Shown here: piece after piece, positions 34,693 through 43,820 of the stretch
Position numbering within the stretch: the stretch's first letter is position 1
Layout of the letters: the number at the start of each line of letters is the position of its first letter
Assembly (NCBI RefSeq): GCF_014196455.1
Contig: NZ_JACIDS010000003.1
Span: 434,001 to 498,000 of the forward strand
DNA length: 64,000 nt
Source of the DNA: Kaistia hirudinis
GTDB lineage: Bacteria; Pseudomonadota; Alphaproteobacteria; Rhizobiales; Kaistiaceae
Direction of reading: 5' to 3'
The notes under the pieces: model-generated
The model's database searches: none
What the model was told of the DNA's origin: nothing
Seen by the model: only the letters and a program-made list of their open reading frames with translations
Position numbers and translations under genes: made by a program

Positions 34693-34722
34693 TGATTAGA
34701 TATGTTCAACTATGTTGTCGGC
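34693..34722. promoter_or_regulatory. phased decamer repeats upstream of aldehyde dehydrogenase (candidate DeoR operator)
   Basis: Three decamers follow each other on the + strand: TGATTAGATA at 34693, TGTTCAACTA at 34703 and TGTTGTCGGC at 34713. They lie 38-67 bases before the preferred start at 34655. The same pattern recurs in four other promoters of this window. Confidence 0.5.
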
Positions 34723-34837
34723 GCTCTTGAGGGATGCCTGCGGGGCGGGCATCGGCCGTCATATGCGACTTTTACTTGCGAAATGCCGCCTTGGCAGCGG
34801 TGCCCGATATGCCTAAGAGAGAATCTGTGTCGAGAAA

Positions 34838-34853
34838 TGTTTGGATTCGAACA
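34838..34853. promoter_or_regulatory. inverted operator half-sites upstream of deoR
   Basis: TGTTTGGATTCGAACA: TGTT and AACA arms, with TGTTTG/CGAACA pairing apart from one mismatch (a T-G instead of C-G pair). It lies 39 bases before the DeoR start at 34893, a position suited to autoregulation. Confidence 0.5.
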
Positions 34854-34892
34854 GGATCGGCGTCGGGCATCGCGAGGCGGGGCTAGGTATCC

Positions 34893-35711
34893 ATGAGCGA
34901 CAATGAGCGGGAATCCGTTGCGCCGGTCGAGGGGCGCCTGATCGGGCGGGTTCGCAAGGAGCGGATCGTTGCGACCATCCGTTCGCAGGGCTTCATGTCC
35001 TCGGTCGCCCTCGCCGAACTGTTCCAGGTTTCCGAGATGACGATCCGCCGCGATCTCGCCGAACTGGAGATGCGCGGGGAAATCCAGCGCACGCATGGCG
35101 GCGCCGTGACGGAAGACCCTGCCGCGCGCAGCAAGACCCCGCGCGAGCCGTTCTTCGACGAGCGACATCTCGTCAATGCGGAGGCGAAGGTGCGGATCGC
35201 GAAGGCGGCGCTCACTTTCGTCAAGCCGTCCCAGGCGATCGCGCTCGATGTCGGAACCACGACCTTCGAACTCGCGCGCCTGATCGGCCCGGAGCTCGGG
35301 GTGCGCCTGTTCACCAACAATCTGCGGATTGCAGCCACCCACGCGGAACGGAACGCCGAGATCTATCTCTTCGGCGGGCGCCTGCGCGAGAAGGAGATGT
35401 CGCTTTGCGGCCCCGTCGCCGTGGAGCAGGTGCGCCGGCTGTGGTTCGACGTCGTGTTCATCGGCGTCTCGTCGATCACCCCGCAGGGCATCTTCGACTA
35501 TTCCATCGAGGAGACGGAGATCAAGCGCGTCCTCATCGAGCGCTCGACGCGTCGCATCGTCGTCGCCGACAGCTCGAAGTTCGACGAGATGTCGCTGGTG
35601 CAGGTCGCCAATCTGCAGCAGTTCGACGTGCTGATCAGCGAAGCCCCGCCGCCACCCGCCCTGGCGTCCAGCCTGGCAGCGGCCGGCGTGGAGGTCGTTG
35701 TCGCGCCTTGA
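34893..35711 (+). CDS. DeoR/GlpR family transcriptional regulator
   Basis: 272 residues. The N-terminal helix-turn-helix is about residues 24-78 (RKERIVATIR, SSVALAELFQVSEMTIRRDLAEL), with the following RTHGGAV wing typical of the family. The C-terminal sugar-phosphate-sensing domain begins at ALDVGTTTFELA and includes SLCGPVA and VVADSSKF. Such regulators usually repress sugar or polyol genes and release DNA on binding a sugar phosphate. It is the only + strand gene between 18520 and 54699. Repeats resembling one binding motif precede it and four neighbouring transcription units. Confidence 0.92.
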   Translation: MSDNERESVAPVEGRLIGRVRKERIVATIRSQGFMSSVALAELFQVSEMTIRRDLAELEMRGEIQRTHGGAVTEDPAARSKTPREPFFDERHLVNAEAKVRIAKAALTFVKPSQAIALDVGTTTFELARLIGPELGVRLFTNNLRIAATHAERNAEIYLFGGRLREKEMSLCGPVAVEQVRRLWFDVVFIGVSSITPQGIFDYSIEETEIKRVLIERSTRRIVVADSSKFDEMSLVQVANLQQFDVLISEAPPPPALASSLAAAGVEVVVAP

Positions 35712-35772
35712 CGGTCCCGAACGCTCGGATGGGAGCAATGAGGTCATTCTCTTGCCGGTCGTCGAGGCATCG

Positions 35773-36849
35773 TCATGCCGTTGGCAGATAGGAATCCGGA
35801 GAGACCGGACGGCCGGTATTGGCCGACTCGTCGCAGGCAAAGAGCACGCGGTGCATCTCCCATGCCTCGTCGAAGCCCGAATAGGGCATGGGTTCGTCCC
35901 GCAGCAGATTGGCGAGGATGCGGCCGAACATCGGACGGAACATCTCGGGCGTGATGTCGCCGGCGTCGTTGATCGAGCGCGTCGCCAGTTGCTGCCAGCC
36001 GCGCGGCTCGAGGCCTGGAAGCATCACGCGGCTCAACAGCTTCGTGTCGATGAGGCTGCCTTCCGAGCCGATCAGCGTGTTGCGCCAATAATAGGGATGG
36101 AGGCTGTCGAGGCAGGACGTGACCTTGCCGAGGCGGCCATCCTCGAAGCGGATCAGATTGACCTGCGTCGCCGGATATTCGAGCTCCGCGAAGTCCGGCG
36201 CCGAGGACATGGTGGTGAAGGCCTGCACCTCGGCAACCTTCAGCCCCTTCATGACCAGCATCATCATCATCAGCGGGTGACAGCCGCAGAACAGCATCGA
36301 CGAGCCGCCGATCTTGCGCGTCCGGGCCCACCAATGCTGGCGAACCCAGGGGCCGATGCCATTGAAATACTCGATTTCGGCGAGGTGCACGCGCCCGAGC
36401 CAGCCGCTGTTCACGGCCTCGATCGTGGCCTGGAGCTGGCCGTAGTGGAACTCCTGGAAGCCGACAAAAGCGCGGACGCCCGCCTTGTCGACGGCCCGGC
36501 GAACGGCGAAGAGCTCTTCCGGCGTCAGGCAGATCGGCTTCTCGACGATGAAATGCTTGCCGCGCTCGGCGGCGCCGATCGCCTGCGCGGCATGGGTGTC
36601 GTGCAGCGTGCAGATCGACACGAAGTCGCAATCGGTCTCGTCGAGCATCCGCTCGTAATTCGAGAAGACCGGGACATGCGATCCGACGACCGCCGCGATA
36701 TCGGCGGCCTCGGCGTCAGGCCGCAGGGAGTAGACGCCGACAACGGTGACGCCCGGCATGGTCGCCCAGGTCTCGGCGTGGCATCGCCCCGCCTGACCGA
36801 AGCCGGCGACGGCCACCCGCAGCGGACGGCTTGCATCGATCGCGGGCAT
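35773..36849 (-). CDS. Gfo/Idh/MocA family oxidoreductase
   Basis: 358 residues. The Rossmann loop is VAGFGQAGRCHAE near residue 14, and the EKP motif reads IVEKPICL near residue 104. The substrate domain contains CGCHPLMMMML with the active-site His. It is the last gene of the leftward CUT1 transporter operon, overlapping the ATPase stop by one base. It probably oxidises the imported sugar or polyol. Confidence 0.88.
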   Translation of the reverse strand: MPAIDASRPLRVAVAGFGQAGRCHAETWATMPGVTVVGVYSLRPDAEAADIAAVVGSHVPVFSNYERMLDETDCDFVSICTLHDTHAAQAIGAAERGKHFIVEKPICLTPEELFAVRRAVDKAGVRAFVGFQEFHYGQLQATIEAVNSGWLGRVHLAEIEYFNGIGPWVRQHWWARTRKIGGSSMLFCGCHPLMMMMLVMKGLKVAEVQAFTTMSSAPDFAELEYPATQVNLIRFEDGRLGKVTSCLDSLHPYYWRNTLIGSEGSLIDTKLLSRVMLPGLEPRGWQQLATRSINDAGDITPEMFRPMFGRILANLLRDEPMPYSGFDEAWEMHRVLFACDESANTGRPVSPDSYLPTA

Positions 36850-37943
36850 CAGTTCGCTCCGTCCGTGGCAACCACGCGCTCGGTGGCCGGGTCGTAGAGG
36901 CGGGCCGCGGCGCTGTCGAAGTTCGCGTCGAGCCGCGCGCCGATCGGTGCGGTGAAGCCGGCCTGCGTCACGACGCGGATCTTCTCGCCCGCGGGCCCGT
37001 CGCAGATCACGATCGCCTCGTTGCCGAGCTGCTCGATGGCGTAGACGGTCAGCGGCAGAGCGGAGCTGCCGGCCTCGCTGAGACGCATGAGATGCGGGCG
37101 AATCCCGAGGACCACGTTCTTCATCGGCTTCGCGCTTGCGAACTCGCCCTTGATTTCCATCCGGATCGACGGGTTGACGAGCCAGAGCTTGCCGTCGGTC
37201 TGCTCGAGCGAGCCCTTCAGAAAGTTCATCGGCGGCGTGCCGACGAAGCCCGCGACGAACAGCGTCTCCGGCCGGTTGTAGATGTCGGTCGGCGTGCCGA
37301 TCTGCTCGAGCCGGCCCTGCCGCATCACGCCGATCCGGTCGCCCATCGTCATCGCCTCGATCTGGTCGTGCGTGACGAAGATCATCGTGGTGCGGATGCG
37401 CTTCTGCAGATTGACCAGTTCGGCGCGGAGCGAGAGCCGCAAGGCCGCGTCGAGCGCGGAGAGCGGCTCGTCGAGCAGGAAGCCCGCCGGCTCGCGGACG
37501 ATCGCCTTGGCGGTCGCGACGCGCTGGCGTTCGCCGCCGGAAAGCTGCGAGGGGCGCTTGTCGAGCAGGCGGGTTACATCCACCGTCTCGGCCGCATGGG
37601 CGATGCGCGCCTCGATCTGTTGTTTCGAGAGGCCTGAGCGCTTGAGGCTCATATAGATGTTGTCGCGCGCCGAAAGGTGCGGATAGAGCAGCGACGACTG
37701 GAAGACCATCGCGATATTGCGCTCATGCGGCGAGCGCTGGGTCACGTCGACGCCGTCGAACAGGATCTGTCCGGAGGTCGGGCTGTCGAGGCCGGCGATC
37801 ATGTTCATGGTCGTCGACTTGCCGCAGCCGGAGGGGCCGAGCAGAACCAGAAGCTCCCCGTCCTCGATCGTCATGTCGAGGTTCTGGACAGCATGCTGGC
37901 CGCCGAAGGTCCTGACGATGTTCCGCAGTTCAATGCGTGCCAT
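36849..37943 (-). CDS. CUT1-type ABC transporter ATP-binding protein (MalK/UgpC-like)
   Basis: 364 residues. Walker A is GPSGCGKST at 36-44. The signature is LSGGERQR and Walker B is FLLDEPLSALDAALR. The C-terminal third is the TOBE/regulatory domain of the MalK group. It energises the importer encoded upstream. This is the only CUT1 ATPase in the window, so it may also serve the ATPase-less transporter at 23413-26632. Confidence 0.93.
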   Translation of the reverse strand: MARIELRNIVRTFGGQHAVQNLDMTIEDGELLVLLGPSGCGKSTTMNMIAGLDSPTSGQILFDGVDVTQRSPHERNIAMVFQSSLLYPHLSARDNIYMSLKRSGLSKQQIEARIAHAAETVDVTRLLDKRPSQLSGGERQRVATAKAIVREPAGFLLDEPLSALDAALRLSLRAELVNLQKRIRTTMIFVTHDQIEAMTMGDRIGVMRQGRLEQIGTPTDIYNRPETLFVAGFVGTPPMNFLKGSLEQTDGKLWLVNPSIRMEIKGEFASAKPMKNVVLGIRPHLMRLSEAGSSALPLTVYAIEQLGNEAIVICDGPAGEKIRVVTQAGFTAPIGARLDANFDSAAARLYDPATERVVATDGAN

Positions 37944-37966
37944 GTTGCTTTAATTCCTCAGCGGTC

Positions 37967-38818
37967 TCAGGCGAGATGCATTTCCGCGATATGCTTTTGC
38001 AGGAAAAATGCGATGACGAAGGGCGGTAGCAGGCTCAGGAGCAGGCTTGCTGCCAGCTGCGACGGTTCGGGCACCTGGAAGAGGAAGCCGGACATTGCCG
38101 CAGGCAAGGTCACCGCATTCGATCCGGTCACCAGGATCTGCGCATAGACATACTCGTTCCAGGAGAAGAGGAACGCGATCACCGCGGCGACCAGAATGCC
38201 GCTTCGCGCCATCGGCACGATGATGCGGGTCAGGACATAGAACCGGCTGAAACCGTCCACGCGGGCGAGAAGCTCGACCGGCGGCAGGTTGCGGAAGAAG
38301 CCGATCAGCATCCAGGCGACGATCGGGATGGTGATCGTCAGCGTGACGATGATCAGACCGATCAGCGTGCCCGTCAGGCCGAGCTGCACATAGAGCGTGT
38401 AGAACGGAATGAGCGTGGAGACCGGCGGCAGCGAAACCGACAGCAGGATGGCCGCCAGCAGCTTGCCCTTGAAGGGGAATTCGAGGCGCGCGAACACATA
38501 GGCCAGCGGAACGACGACAAGCGTGGTGACCGCGGTCACGATCACCGCGACCAGAACGCTGTTGCGTATGCCGAGGATGATCTGCCGCGCCTGTCCGGAG
38601 GCCTTGTAGACCGTGCCGTTGTCCGCGGTGTAGTCGAAGCCGAAGATGTTGAAGAAGGAGGCGAGGTTCGGCGCATGCGGATAGAGCATGGGCGGGAAGC
38701 GCGCGATCTCCGTCTTCGTCATGAAGGCGTATTTGACCGTCCAGTACATCGGCAGGAAGGTCCAGATCACCGCGACGACGACGGCGAGAACAAGCCAGAA
38801 TGCAGCGCGCCGGCTCAT
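37967..38818 (-). CDS. CUT1-type ABC transporter permease (MalG-like)
   Basis: 283 residues, six membrane helices. The EAA-loop region (VELLARVDGFSRFYVLTRIIVPMARSG) departs from the usual EAAxxDG by having LLARVDG. The N-terminal FWLVLAVVVAVIWTFLPMYWTVKYA helix is typical of MalG homologues. Its start overlaps the stop of the MalF-like gene by four bases (ATGA). Confidence 0.9.
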   Translation of the reverse strand: MSRRAAFWLVLAVVVAVIWTFLPMYWTVKYAFMTKTEIARFPPMLYPHAPNLASFFNIFGFDYTADNGTVYKASGQARQIILGIRNSVLVAVIVTAVTTLVVVPLAYVFARLEFPFKGKLLAAILLSVSLPPVSTLIPFYTLYVQLGLTGTLIGLIIVTLTITIPIVAWMLIGFFRNLPPVELLARVDGFSRFYVLTRIIVPMARSGILVAAVIAFLFSWNEYVYAQILVTGSNAVTLPAAMSGFLFQVPEPSQLAASLLLSLLPPFVIAFFLQKHIAEMHLA

Positions 38819-39732
38819 TGGCGTTCTTCCTTTCGACCCCAGATGAAGTAGAGAATCCCGGTCGAACCCAGGATGACCGCGAGCAGGAAGAAGGACATGG
38901 CAGCGCCGTAGCCGAGGTCGAGATTGACGAAGCTGATCTTGTAGAGCGTGTAGGTCAGCACGGCCGAGGCGCTTCCGGGGCCGCCCTGCGTCTCGGTGAA
39001 GATGTAGTCGAACGTCTTCATCGCGAGCACGGTGGTGATGCAGCTGAAGACGAAGATCGTGAAGCGCAGCGGCGGCAGCGTGACGTGCCAGAAGGTCTCG
39101 AAGTGGGACATCTGGTCGATCTTCGCGAGATCGTAGAGCCGCGGCGGCGTCGTCAGCATGTTGGCAAGCAGGAAGAAGGCGACAAGGGGGGCCATGTTCC
39201 AGGCCGCGCCCAGCGCCAGATACTCCATCACGAAGTTCGCGGAGATCAGGTTGAAGGTCTGGTCGGACCCAAGCGCAGCGGCGACGGAGGTGCCGATGCC
39301 GGTCTGGCCGCGTCCGAGATAAGCGAAGAAAATGCCGGCGCCGTAGGGAGAGACGGCCCAGGGCAGGATGATCAGCGCACGCAGCCAGCGCCAGCCGGGC
39401 GGCAGATGCTTGAGGATCAGCGCGAGGCCAAGGCCGATCGCGAGCGTGAGGATGACGGTCTCGACCGTAAAGCGAAGGGTGCGTCCCAGCGAACTCCAGA
39501 AGCTCGGGTCGTAGAGGACGTTGGCATAGTTGGTCAGGCCGACCCAGTCCGCCGAATATCCGCCGAAGAAGCGGATCTCGTTGAAGCTCAGATAGAAAGC
39601 GTAAGCGAGGGGATAGGCAACGACGATAAGAAGAAAAACCAGGACCGGAATGGAGATGATGAGCGCGAAGCTCAGATTACTTACCTCCGTCCGGCGATGC
39701 GGCGCAGGCGCGGAGTTGTCAGGATGAGCCAT
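38815..39732 (-). CDS. CUT1-type ABC transporter permease (MalF-like)
   Basis: 305 residues with a polar N-terminus and six membrane helices. The cytoplasmic loop LYDLAKIDQMSHFETFWHVTLPPLRF stands at the EAA position; here too the sequence diverges from the canonical EAAxxDGA, so the pair may belong to one sub-branch of CUT1. It lies 113 bases after the binding-protein gene. Confidence 0.9.
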   Translation of the reverse strand: MAHPDNSAPAPHRRTEVSNLSFALIISIPVLVFLLIVVAYPLAYAFYLSFNEIRFFGGYSADWVGLTNYANVLYDPSFWSSLGRTLRFTVETVILTLAIGLGLALILKHLPPGWRWLRALIILPWAVSPYGAGIFFAYLGRGQTGIGTSVAAALGSDQTFNLISANFVMEYLALGAAWNMAPLVAFFLLANMLTTPPRLYDLAKIDQMSHFETFWHVTLPPLRFTIFVFSCITTVLAMKTFDYIFTETQGGPGSASAVLTYTLYKISFVNLDLGYGAAMSFFLLAVILGSTGILYFIWGRKEERQ

Positions 39733-39845
39733 AACTGACGACTTCCCTCACTTCTTGAAGCGACTTAGGGAAGGGCGGGGCGCGTGTCCCGCCCGCCGGA
39801 ACGAGGGGTGCCGGCGGGCGCAGCGCGCGCCGGCACCGGCCGGCG

Positions 39846-41219
39846 TCAGATCTTGTAGCGCTTGTTGAGCTCGACGATCTTCTCGTTGGCTTCGTTGATC
39901 ACGGCTTCGGCTTCGAGGTCCTGCTGCAGGAACGCGAACAGCTTCTCGCGGAGCCAGAAGTTGAACTCTTCCGACCAGACGACGTTCCAGATACCCTTCG
40001 GATAAGGCGTCTTGGAATAGACCTCGAGCACGCGATCGTAGTCTTCAGGCCGCATGAGGGAGGTGGAAACGGCCTCGCGAGCCTGCGGGCTCTCCATGAC
40101 CTCCTTGTAGCCCGAGAACAGCATGTTCTCCTTGAGCCAGCGGTCGGCGACGAAGAACTTGCCGTCCTGATCCTTGTAGCCGTACCAGTTCACGAACTTC
40201 TTGACGTCATCCGTCAGGGCTTCCGACCGACCCTTGCGGGCGGTCATCACATAGAGGGCCGAGTCGATCAGGCCCCAGCTCTGGTTCTTGCCGGAAAGAA
40301 GCGTGACGTGACCCGCGACGTCGCCCGACTGCGCCTTGTCGTTGAACGTCTTGAGGTCATAGATCTGCTGGGGCGAGAAGACATAGCGGCCGGAGCGGAA
40401 GGCGTCGATATAGCCCGCCTCGTTGTAGGAGAAGACTTCTTCCGGAACGAGGCCGGACTTCCAGAGCTTCTTCCAGGCGGCAAGAGTCTTGCCGGCAGGT
40501 CCGTCGACGGTGAGCTTCGGCTCGTGCGTCTTCGCGTCGGCAACTTCGCCGCCACGGTTCATGACTTCGAACACGAATGCCCAGGAGATGCCGAAATACT
40601 CGCCGAACCAATGCGGCAGGAACGGGGTCGCCACGCCCTTGTCCTTCAGGACATAGACCATGTCGTACAGTTCGTCCCAGGTCGTGGGCAACTGCTCTTC
40701 GGTGAAGCCGGCCGCGAGGAACGGCTTGGTGAAGACCTCGAGGCAGCCGCGCGTCGACACGAAATAGGACAGGCCGAGCAGCTTGCCGTCGACCGACCAG
40801 GCGTCGCGGATGTTCGGATAAAGACCGTTGGCGATCTCCTCGCCGTTCGGCAGCTCGGACGCCGGCAGGACCCATCCGCCGCCGTTGTAGCGCACGGCGC
40901 TCGAGGGGTTCGCGTAGAGAACGTCCAGGTTCTCGTTGGCGATCAGCGCCTTCTCCATGACGGCGGGATAGTCGCCGGTCACGGTGGCATAGTCGACCTT
41001 GCCGCCGAACGTCTTGTTGTAGAGGTCAACGTTCTGCTGGACGACGTCCGTGCGGAACTGCCAGCCGCGGAAATAGACGGTCTCGCCGGAGGTCGGCTTG
41101 AAATCGACGGACTGAGCGAACGCCGCGCCGGCGAAGCTCGACGTCATCGCCGTGGCGCTCAGCAGCGCCGAGGTGCGCAGGAAGCTGCGCCGGCTCATGT
41201 TCAGAAAGTCACTGCTCAT
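39846..41219 (-). CDS. extracellular solute-binding protein (CUT1), Tat-exported
   Basis: 457 residues from ATG 41219; a GTG one codon earlier (41222) sits at the ideal distance from AAGGGA and is equally possible. A Tat signal, MSRRSFLRTSALLSATAM, leads to a mature N-terminus near SVDFKPTSGETVYFRGWQF. The protein is the receptor of the importer encoded downstream. The ligand is unknown; kinases, epimerase and phosphatase under the same predicted operator suggest a sugar or sugar conjugate. Confidence 0.9.
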   Translation of the reverse strand: MSSDFLNMSRRSFLRTSALLSATAMTSSFAGAAFAQSVDFKPTSGETVYFRGWQFRTDVVQQNVDLYNKTFGGKVDYATVTGDYPAVMEKALIANENLDVLYANPSSAVRYNGGGWVLPASELPNGEEIANGLYPNIRDAWSVDGKLLGLSYFVSTRGCLEVFTKPFLAAGFTEEQLPTTWDELYDMVYVLKDKGVATPFLPHWFGEYFGISWAFVFEVMNRGGEVADAKTHEPKLTVDGPAGKTLAAWKKLWKSGLVPEEVFSYNEAGYIDAFRSGRYVFSPQQIYDLKTFNDKAQSGDVAGHVTLLSGKNQSWGLIDSALYVMTARKGRSEALTDDVKKFVNWYGYKDQDGKFFVADRWLKENMLFSGYKEVMESPQAREAVSTSLMRPEDYDRVLEVYSKTPYPKGIWNVVWSEEFNFWLREKLFAFLQQDLEAEAVINEANEKIVELNKRYKI

Positions 41220-41286
41220 CACTCTGGTTCCCTTTTTCGAGCCTGAGGCTTCGTTGGCTTAGGCATCCGGATCCGAGGATCCGTAA

Positions 41287-41327
41287 TGTTCTAATTTTGT
41301 CGATTGTGTTCGATTAGTGTTGAATTG
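41287..41327. promoter_or_regulatory. phased decamer repeats upstream of transporter operon (candidate DeoR operator)
   Basis: On the + strand, TGTTCTAATT starts at 41287, a weaker TTGTCGATTG at 41298, TGTTCGATTA at 41307 and TGTTGAATTG at 41318: about one copy per helical turn. The array lies 68-108 bases upstream of the binding-protein start at 41219. Confidence 0.55.
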
Positions 41328-41394
41328 GCTGTTTGGGTCAAGCGGATTCTGCGCGCCGCATCCCGAAAATAATCGACCGATCGCCGTCCGATGG

Positions 41395-41413
41395 CAAGTT
41401 ATCTGATAAGTTG
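41395..41413. promoter_or_regulatory. 19-base near-palindrome, possible second operator
   Basis: CAAGTTATCTGATAAGTTG is symmetric around the central T except for the G at positions 4 and 16. It is 176 bases upstream of the transporter operon. The TTATC-N-GATAA core is of the kind bound by GntR-type regulators, but no such regulator gene is adjacent. Confidence 0.4.
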
Positions 41414-41809
41414 GATGTCGATGGACAGAAAATGGCGATAAAACAAATAGATAGGATTTGTTTCCGACGCGGATCGAGCCCCTTGTATGCAGTCGTCAGG
41501 GAAATAGGCTCGCGCGGGAACGATCCGGGAGCGGTCGCTGTTTGAGCCGGTCCCCAGGCGGTGATTGCAATTGTTTGCTCGGTCCATCCGTCGCAACGCC
41601 AGGGCGAGTTCCAGCGACCGGCACAGCCCGTCGGCGGCCCCGGGGCCGCGGCGGTGGTCGGCATCGGCGGTTCGATCGCGCCGCCCCCTCGCGGCGTCCG
41701 GTTCAACCCGGAACCGTCTTCGCGCTTCCGCGAGATGTCCGACGCGATCCGGCATGCGTTTCAGGCGAAGAAAGCCCGATCGACCCTCAGGACGGTGCGT
41801 CTCGCCGCG
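41414..41809. other. 396-base interval, no gene supported
   Basis: This stretch separates the M20 hydrolase gene from the operators of the next leftward operon. Open frames on both strands run through it, but their composition (proline- and arginine-rich) is that of GC-rich non-coding DNA. I see no clear terminator. Confidence 0.4.
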
Positions 41810-42973
41810 TCACCTAACCCGGCGCGCAAGAGCCACGAGCATTTCGGCGGCGCTGACGACCTGGTCGATCTCGACATATTCGTCGAGCGAGTGGGCCTGG
41901 TCGATATTTCCCGGCCCGAACACGATCGTCGGGATCGCGCCGACATTGACCATCTTCGTCGCGTCGGAACCATAGGGAACGCCGATCACTTCGCGCGGCA
42001 GGCCGCGTTCGGCGCGGACGGCGCACATCTCTTCGACGATCCGCGAATCCTCCGGCACATCCATGGCCGAACTGTCGACGAAGGGCGGCTCCACGATCAC
42101 GGAAAGCCCGGGAATGTCGGACTCGAGCCGCTCGGCGACCGTCTTGAAATGGGCGTGGACGGCCATGCTGTCTTCTGTCGGAAGATAGCGATAGTCGAAC
42201 CGCAGCCGCGATTTCGAGGGAACGGTGTTCGGCCCCTCGCCGGCTTCGAAAGCGGTGCAGGTCAGCGTCGGCGGCCCGAGCAGAGGATGGGCCATCGTCC
42301 GCGTCGCCATCTCGGCCTCATAGGCGGCGAGCAGCTTGCAGCCCGCCGTCACCGCGGAGAGGCCCTCATGCGGCTTGGCGGTATGGGCCGGCCGGCCTCT
42401 GAGTTCCACGAACCAGCGCACGGTGCCCTTGCAGGCGCGGACGACCGCGAGATCCGTGGGCTCGCCCGCGACGCCCAGCGCATAGGTCTCGCCGCGGGCG
42501 ACATGATGCGTGACGCCCTTGAAGCCGAACTCCTCGTCCATGGCGGCGACGAAGTCCACGTCGCCCGCCGGCGGATCGGCGGCGAGCGCCCGCATCGCCA
42601 GCAGGAACGCCACCACGCAGCCGCCATCGTCGACGGCGCCGCGGCCATAGAGGCGGCCACCCTCGATGCGGGGTGAGAAGGGCGCCGCCATATTGGTCAC
42701 CTGGACCGTGTCGAGGTGCCCCTCCCAAAGCATGCGCGGCCCGCCGGACGTTCCCTTGACCCGCATGATCAAATTGGGGCGCCCCGGCTCGACGAAATCG
42801 AGCTCCGAGGACAGCCCCTGTGCTTCGATCCATTGCGCCAGGGCGCGCGCGAGGCGTTCCTCGCCGAAGAGTGTCGGATCCATGCCCTCGCGCTGGAAGG
42901 CCGGGTTGACGGACGGGACCGACACGATGAGCTTCAGAAGCTCGATCGCCGCATCCCGATTGATACCGTTCAT
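41810..42973 (-). CDS. M20 family metallohydrolase (ArgE/DapE-like)
   Basis: 387 residues. Metal-site motifs are H86 in WEGHLDTV, D115/D116 in GRGAVDDGG, the acidic pair in MDEEFG and a late His in QAHSLDEYV; an inserted dimerisation domain lies between about 190 and 300. Such enzymes cleave N-acyl or peptide amide bonds of small molecules. It is the last gene of the seven-gene operon, 68 bases after the SDR gene, and could deacylate an amino acid conjugate. Confidence 0.88.
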   Translation of the reverse strand: MNGINRDAAIELLKLIVSVPSVNPAFQREGMDPTLFGEERLARALAQWIEAQGLSSELDFVEPGRPNLIMRVKGTSGGPRMLWEGHLDTVQVTNMAAPFSPRIEGGRLYGRGAVDDGGCVVAFLLAMRALAADPPAGDVDFVAAMDEEFGFKGVTHHVARGETYALGVAGEPTDLAVVRACKGTVRWFVELRGRPAHTAKPHEGLSAVTAGCKLLAAYEAEMATRTMAHPLLGPPTLTCTAFEAGEGPNTVPSKSRLRFDYRYLPTEDSMAVHAHFKTVAERLESDIPGLSVIVEPPFVDSSAMDVPEDSRIVEEMCAVRAERGLPREVIGVPYGSDATKMVNVGAIPTIVFGPGNIDQAHSLDEYVEIDQVVSAAEMLVALARRVR

Positions 42974-43041
42974 TCGATCCTCACCTCGTGGAGACCCAAA
43001 CCCGCAAACTCGATCCGCGCGCTCGCGCGCCGATCAGTCCT

Positions 43042-43818
43042 TTACCAGGCGGTGTAGCCGCCATCGGCGATGACGATCGAGCCGGTCATGAAGGCCGAGG
43101 CATCGGAGGCGAGGAAGAGCATGATGTTGGCGATCTCCTCCGGCTTGCCGAGGCGCCCCATCGGCGTGTTGTCGGTCCAGGTCGTCAGCCATTCCGGATT
43201 GGACATGCCGCGCTTCGTCATTTCGGTGACGATGAAGCCGGGCGCCACCGCATTGACGCGGACATTCTTGGGGCCGAGTTCGCAGGCGAGCGACTTCACC
43301 ATCTGGTGGACCGCGGCCTTCGAGGCGTTGTAGTGCGCCTGCGGCTGCGGGCGGTCGACGATGAAGCCCGAATTGGAGCCGATGCAGACGATCGAGCCGC
43401 CGCCGATCTCGGCCATGTGTCGGGCCGCGGCCTGCGCCACGAAGAACTGCGCATTGACGTTGACGTTCATCACCTGCGCCCATTCCGCCGCGGGAATGTC
43501 GAGCACATAGGTGTTCGGCGCGATGCCGGTGCAATTGAACAGCACCTCGATCCGGCCGAATTCAGCCACCGCCTGTTCGACGGCGGCCTGTGCGGCCGTG
43601 GCATCGGAAAGATCCGCGACGATGCCCTTGGTCTTCCGGCCATAGGTCGAGGCGATGTAGTCCGCGGTCTCCTTCGTTTCCTTCTCGAGGATGTCGAGGA
43701 TCACGATATCGGCGCCGGTCTGCGCTGCGAGTTCGGCAATGGCACGACCCATGCCCCGGGCACCGCCCGCGACGATGGCGGTCCGGCCTTTGAGGCCGTA
43801 GCGGTCGAGAACGCTCAT
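43042..43818 (-). CDS. short-chain dehydrogenase/reductase
   Basis: 258 residues of a classical SDR. The NAD(P) motif is GGARGMGRAIA, the catalytic serine stands in CIGSNSGF, and YNASK gives the Tyr and Lys; the later VNAVAPGFIVTEMTKRG is normal. An acidic residue after the second strand (VILDI) favours NAD(H). ATG at 43818 is two bases after the stop of the dimethylformamidase-like gene. It probably oxidises a hydroxyl group of the product. Confidence 0.92.
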   Translation of the reverse strand: MSVLDRYGLKGRTAIVAGGARGMGRAIAELAAQTGADIVILDILEKETKETADYIASTYGRKTKGIVADLSDATAAQAAVEQAVAEFGRIEVLFNCTGIAPNTYVLDIPAAEWAQVMNVNVNAQFFVAQAAARHMAEIGGGSIVCIGSNSGFIVDRPQPQAHYNASKAAVHQMVKSLACELGPKNVRVNAVAPGFIVTEMTKRGMSNPEWLTTWTDNTPMGRLGKPEEIANIMLFLASDASAFMTGSIVIADGGYTAW

Positions 43819-43820
43819 GA

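Noticed and set aside
41561-41809. open frames in the interval before the M20 gene
   Set aside because: Both strands give proline/arginine-rich products with no motif; the M20 gene stop lies at 41810 and nothing continues it.
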